64,000 nt of DNA, taken from contig NZ_CP135990.1 of NCBI RefSeq assembly GCF_030315915.2, positions 2,294,001-2,358,000 of the forward strand, in the 5' to 3' direction. The position numbers and the translations under genes were made by a program. Below, one piece after another: positions 62,738 through 64,000 of the stretch (its first letter is position 1; every line of letters begins with the position of its first letter). The notes below the pieces were generated by a model. That model saw only the letters and a list, made by a program, of their open reading frames with translations. It was not told the DNA's origin and did not search any database. Origin of the DNA: Providencia zhijiangensis. GTDB taxonomy: Bacteria > Pseudomonadota > Gammaproteobacteria > Enterobacterales > Enterobacteriaceae.

Positions 62738-63169
62738 ATGAGCCAACGCATATTTGCCATAGTCTGGCTAATACTGTGTGGGATCGGGCTGTATATCGGC
62801 TGGGGCATCCAAAGCGAGTTTACCTATGAACCACTGGGCCCCCGCCCCTTCCCGATAGCCATACTGTCATTAATGACCCTGTGCGCACTCGCACTCCTGC
62901 TGGGTCGCCAAGAAGCGGTTGAATGGCCAAAGCCCTATGTCTTGCGCCGTTTAGTCTTGTTAATCATTGCATTAGTTATTTATGCATGGGCGTTTGAGTG
63001 GTTAGGATTCCCATTAGCGACCACCTTATTAACCATCAGCGTTGCCCTGTTATTTGGTGCAACTCCGATAGCCGCCCTAATTTCCGGCCCGATCCTAGGC
63101 ATTTCCCTGTTCTATGCCTTTGACCGATTACTCGATGTGACATTGCCCATCGGCGAACTTTTTAGCTAA
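62738..63169 (+). CDS. tctB: tripartite tricarboxylate transporter small subunit TctB
   Basis: 143-residue inner-membrane protein, four hydrophobic segments, the small subunit of the TTT transporter. GPRPFPIAILSLM near the N-terminus and PLATTLLTISVALLFGA are usual. CGGAG lies five bases before the ATG; ten bases after tctC. Confidence 0.9.
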   Translation: MSQRIFAIVWLILCGIGLYIGWGIQSEFTYEPLGPRPFPIAILSLMTLCALALLLGRQEAVEWPKPYVLRRLVLLIIALVIYAWAFEWLGFPLATTLLTISVALLFGATPIAALISGPILGISLFYAFDRLLDVTLPIGELFS

Positions 63170-63179
63170 GGAGAAAAGT

Positions 63180-64000
63180 ATGGAAACGTGGATGTATTTA
63201 TCTCAAGGCTTTGAGGTAGCGCTGATCCCGCAAAATATTATGATCGGGCTGATTGGCTGTTTCATCGGCACGATTGTCGGCATGTTACCGGGTTTAGGCC
63301 CTATCAACGGCGTAGCAATATTATTACCCTTAGCGTTTGCGTTAAAGCTCCCTGCTGAGTCTGCGCTTATTTTACTGGCTACCGTCTATCTAGGATGCGA
63401 GTACGGAGGACGAATTTCCGCCATCCTATTGAACGTTCCCGGTGACGCCGCGGCGATTATGACCACGTTAGATGGTTATCCGATGGCGAAGCAAGGCCAA
63501 GGTGGTATCGCGCTCTCGATTTCTGCCGTCAGTTCATTTATCGGTTCCACCATTGCGATTGTTGGGATCATTTTATTTGCGCCTTTACTGGCACAATGGT
63601 CGCTCGCCTTCGGGCCTGCTGAATATTTCGCGTTGATGGTTTTTGCTATCGCGTGTTTAGGCAGCATGATGAGCCAAAACCCCGTCAAATCGCTGCTCGC
63701 AGCATTGATTGGTTTGGCGCTAGCGACCGTCGGTGTCGATGCCAACTCTGGGGAATACCGTTTTACCTTTGACAGTGTCAACCTATCCGATGGCGTTCAG
63801 TTTATCGTCGTGGTTATTGGACTGTTCTCTGTGAGTGAAATATTACTCATGCTAGAAGGCACCGCGACCGGACAAGGATTAATCCGCAAAACGGGTCGAA
63901 TGTTATTTAGCAAGAAAGAGGCTAAAGCCTGTGCTGGCCCAACATTACGATCCTCATTTATTGGCTTTTTTGTGGGAATTTTGCCGGGTGCAGGGGCGAC
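63180..64000 (+). CDS. tctA: tripartite tricarboxylate transporter large subunit TctA (5' part)
   Basis: Large membrane subunit, first 273 residues; cut by the window end (family length about 500). Signature LIGCFIGTIVGMLPGLGP near residues 22-39 and its second-half partner FVGILPGAGAT at the very end show the internal duplication of this family. AAGGAG lies before the ATG, 10 bases after tctB. Confidence 0.95.
   Translation, partial: METWMYLSQGFEVALIPQNIMIGLIGCFIGTIVGMLPGLGPINGVAILLPLAFALKLPAESALILLATVYLGCEYGGRISAILLNVPGDAAAIMTTLDGYPMAKQGQGGIALSISAVSSFIGSTIAIVGIILFAPLLAQWSLAFGPAEYFALMVFAIACLGSMMSQNPVKSLLAALIGLALATVGVDANSGEYRFTFDSVNLSDGVQFIVVVIGLFSVSEILLMLEGTATGQGLIRKTGRMLFSKKEAKACAGPTLRSSFIGFFVGILPGAGA

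Overview
The window is a chromosomal segment of an enterobacterium. Gene content and order match the Escherichia coli men, nuo, lrhA-alaA-yfbRSTUV, ackA-pta and purF-pdxB regions. Its moderate GC, a KatA catalase very close to the Proteus mirabilis enzyme, ERIC repeats and accessory genes typical of insect- and gut-associated Morganellaceae point to the Proteus/Providencia/Morganella group. Providencia is my best guess. This is inferred from remembered family sequences, not from a search.

Layout. 1-3.5 kb: the 3' end of tyrP, a YfaZ-family outer-membrane protein and catalase katA. 3.5-10.7 kb: the menaquinone operon menF-D-H-B-C-E on the minus strand. 10.7-13.7 kb: an AT-rich insertion carrying a two-gene operon that I read as a XaxAB/YaxAB-type binary pore-forming toxin. 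13.8-28.8 kb: the complete 13-gene nuo operon (respiratory complex I, fused nuoCD). 28.8-42.3 kb: lrhA, alaA, yfbR, yfbS, yfbT, yfbU, yfbV, ackA and pta in E. coli order, with a candidate structured alaA leader, a candidate 22-codon membrane peptide gene and a decayed pseudogene in the gaps. 42.4-43.5 kb: an AT-rich gene for a possible YopT-like (C58) cysteine protease. 43.6-56.2 kb: yfcD, yfcH, ubiX, purF, cvpA, dedD, folC, accD, dedA, truA, usg and pdxB. A GNAT-like gene, a 48-codon gene and an ERIC element split ubiX from purF. 56.4-59.2 kb: a YnfC-like secreted protein, an AraC regulator and a divergent EamA transporter. 59.3-64 kb: a two-component pair (TctE/TctD type) divergent from tctC-tctB-tctA, a tripartite tricarboxylate transporter; tctA runs off the end.

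How the parts work together. Complex I and the men operon supply the entry point and the low-potential quinone of anaerobic respiration, while AckA-Pta gives overflow and fermentative ATP from acetyl-CoA. UbiX supports ubiquinone synthesis. The purF-cvpA operon carries a textbook PurR operator. The TctDE pair should sense extracellular tricarboxylate and switch on tctCBA. The accessory genes (toxin pair, C58-like protein, GNAT operon) sit exactly at junctions between conserved operons, which suggests separate acquisition events. No CRISPR array, tRNA, rRNA, IS element or phage gene was recognised.
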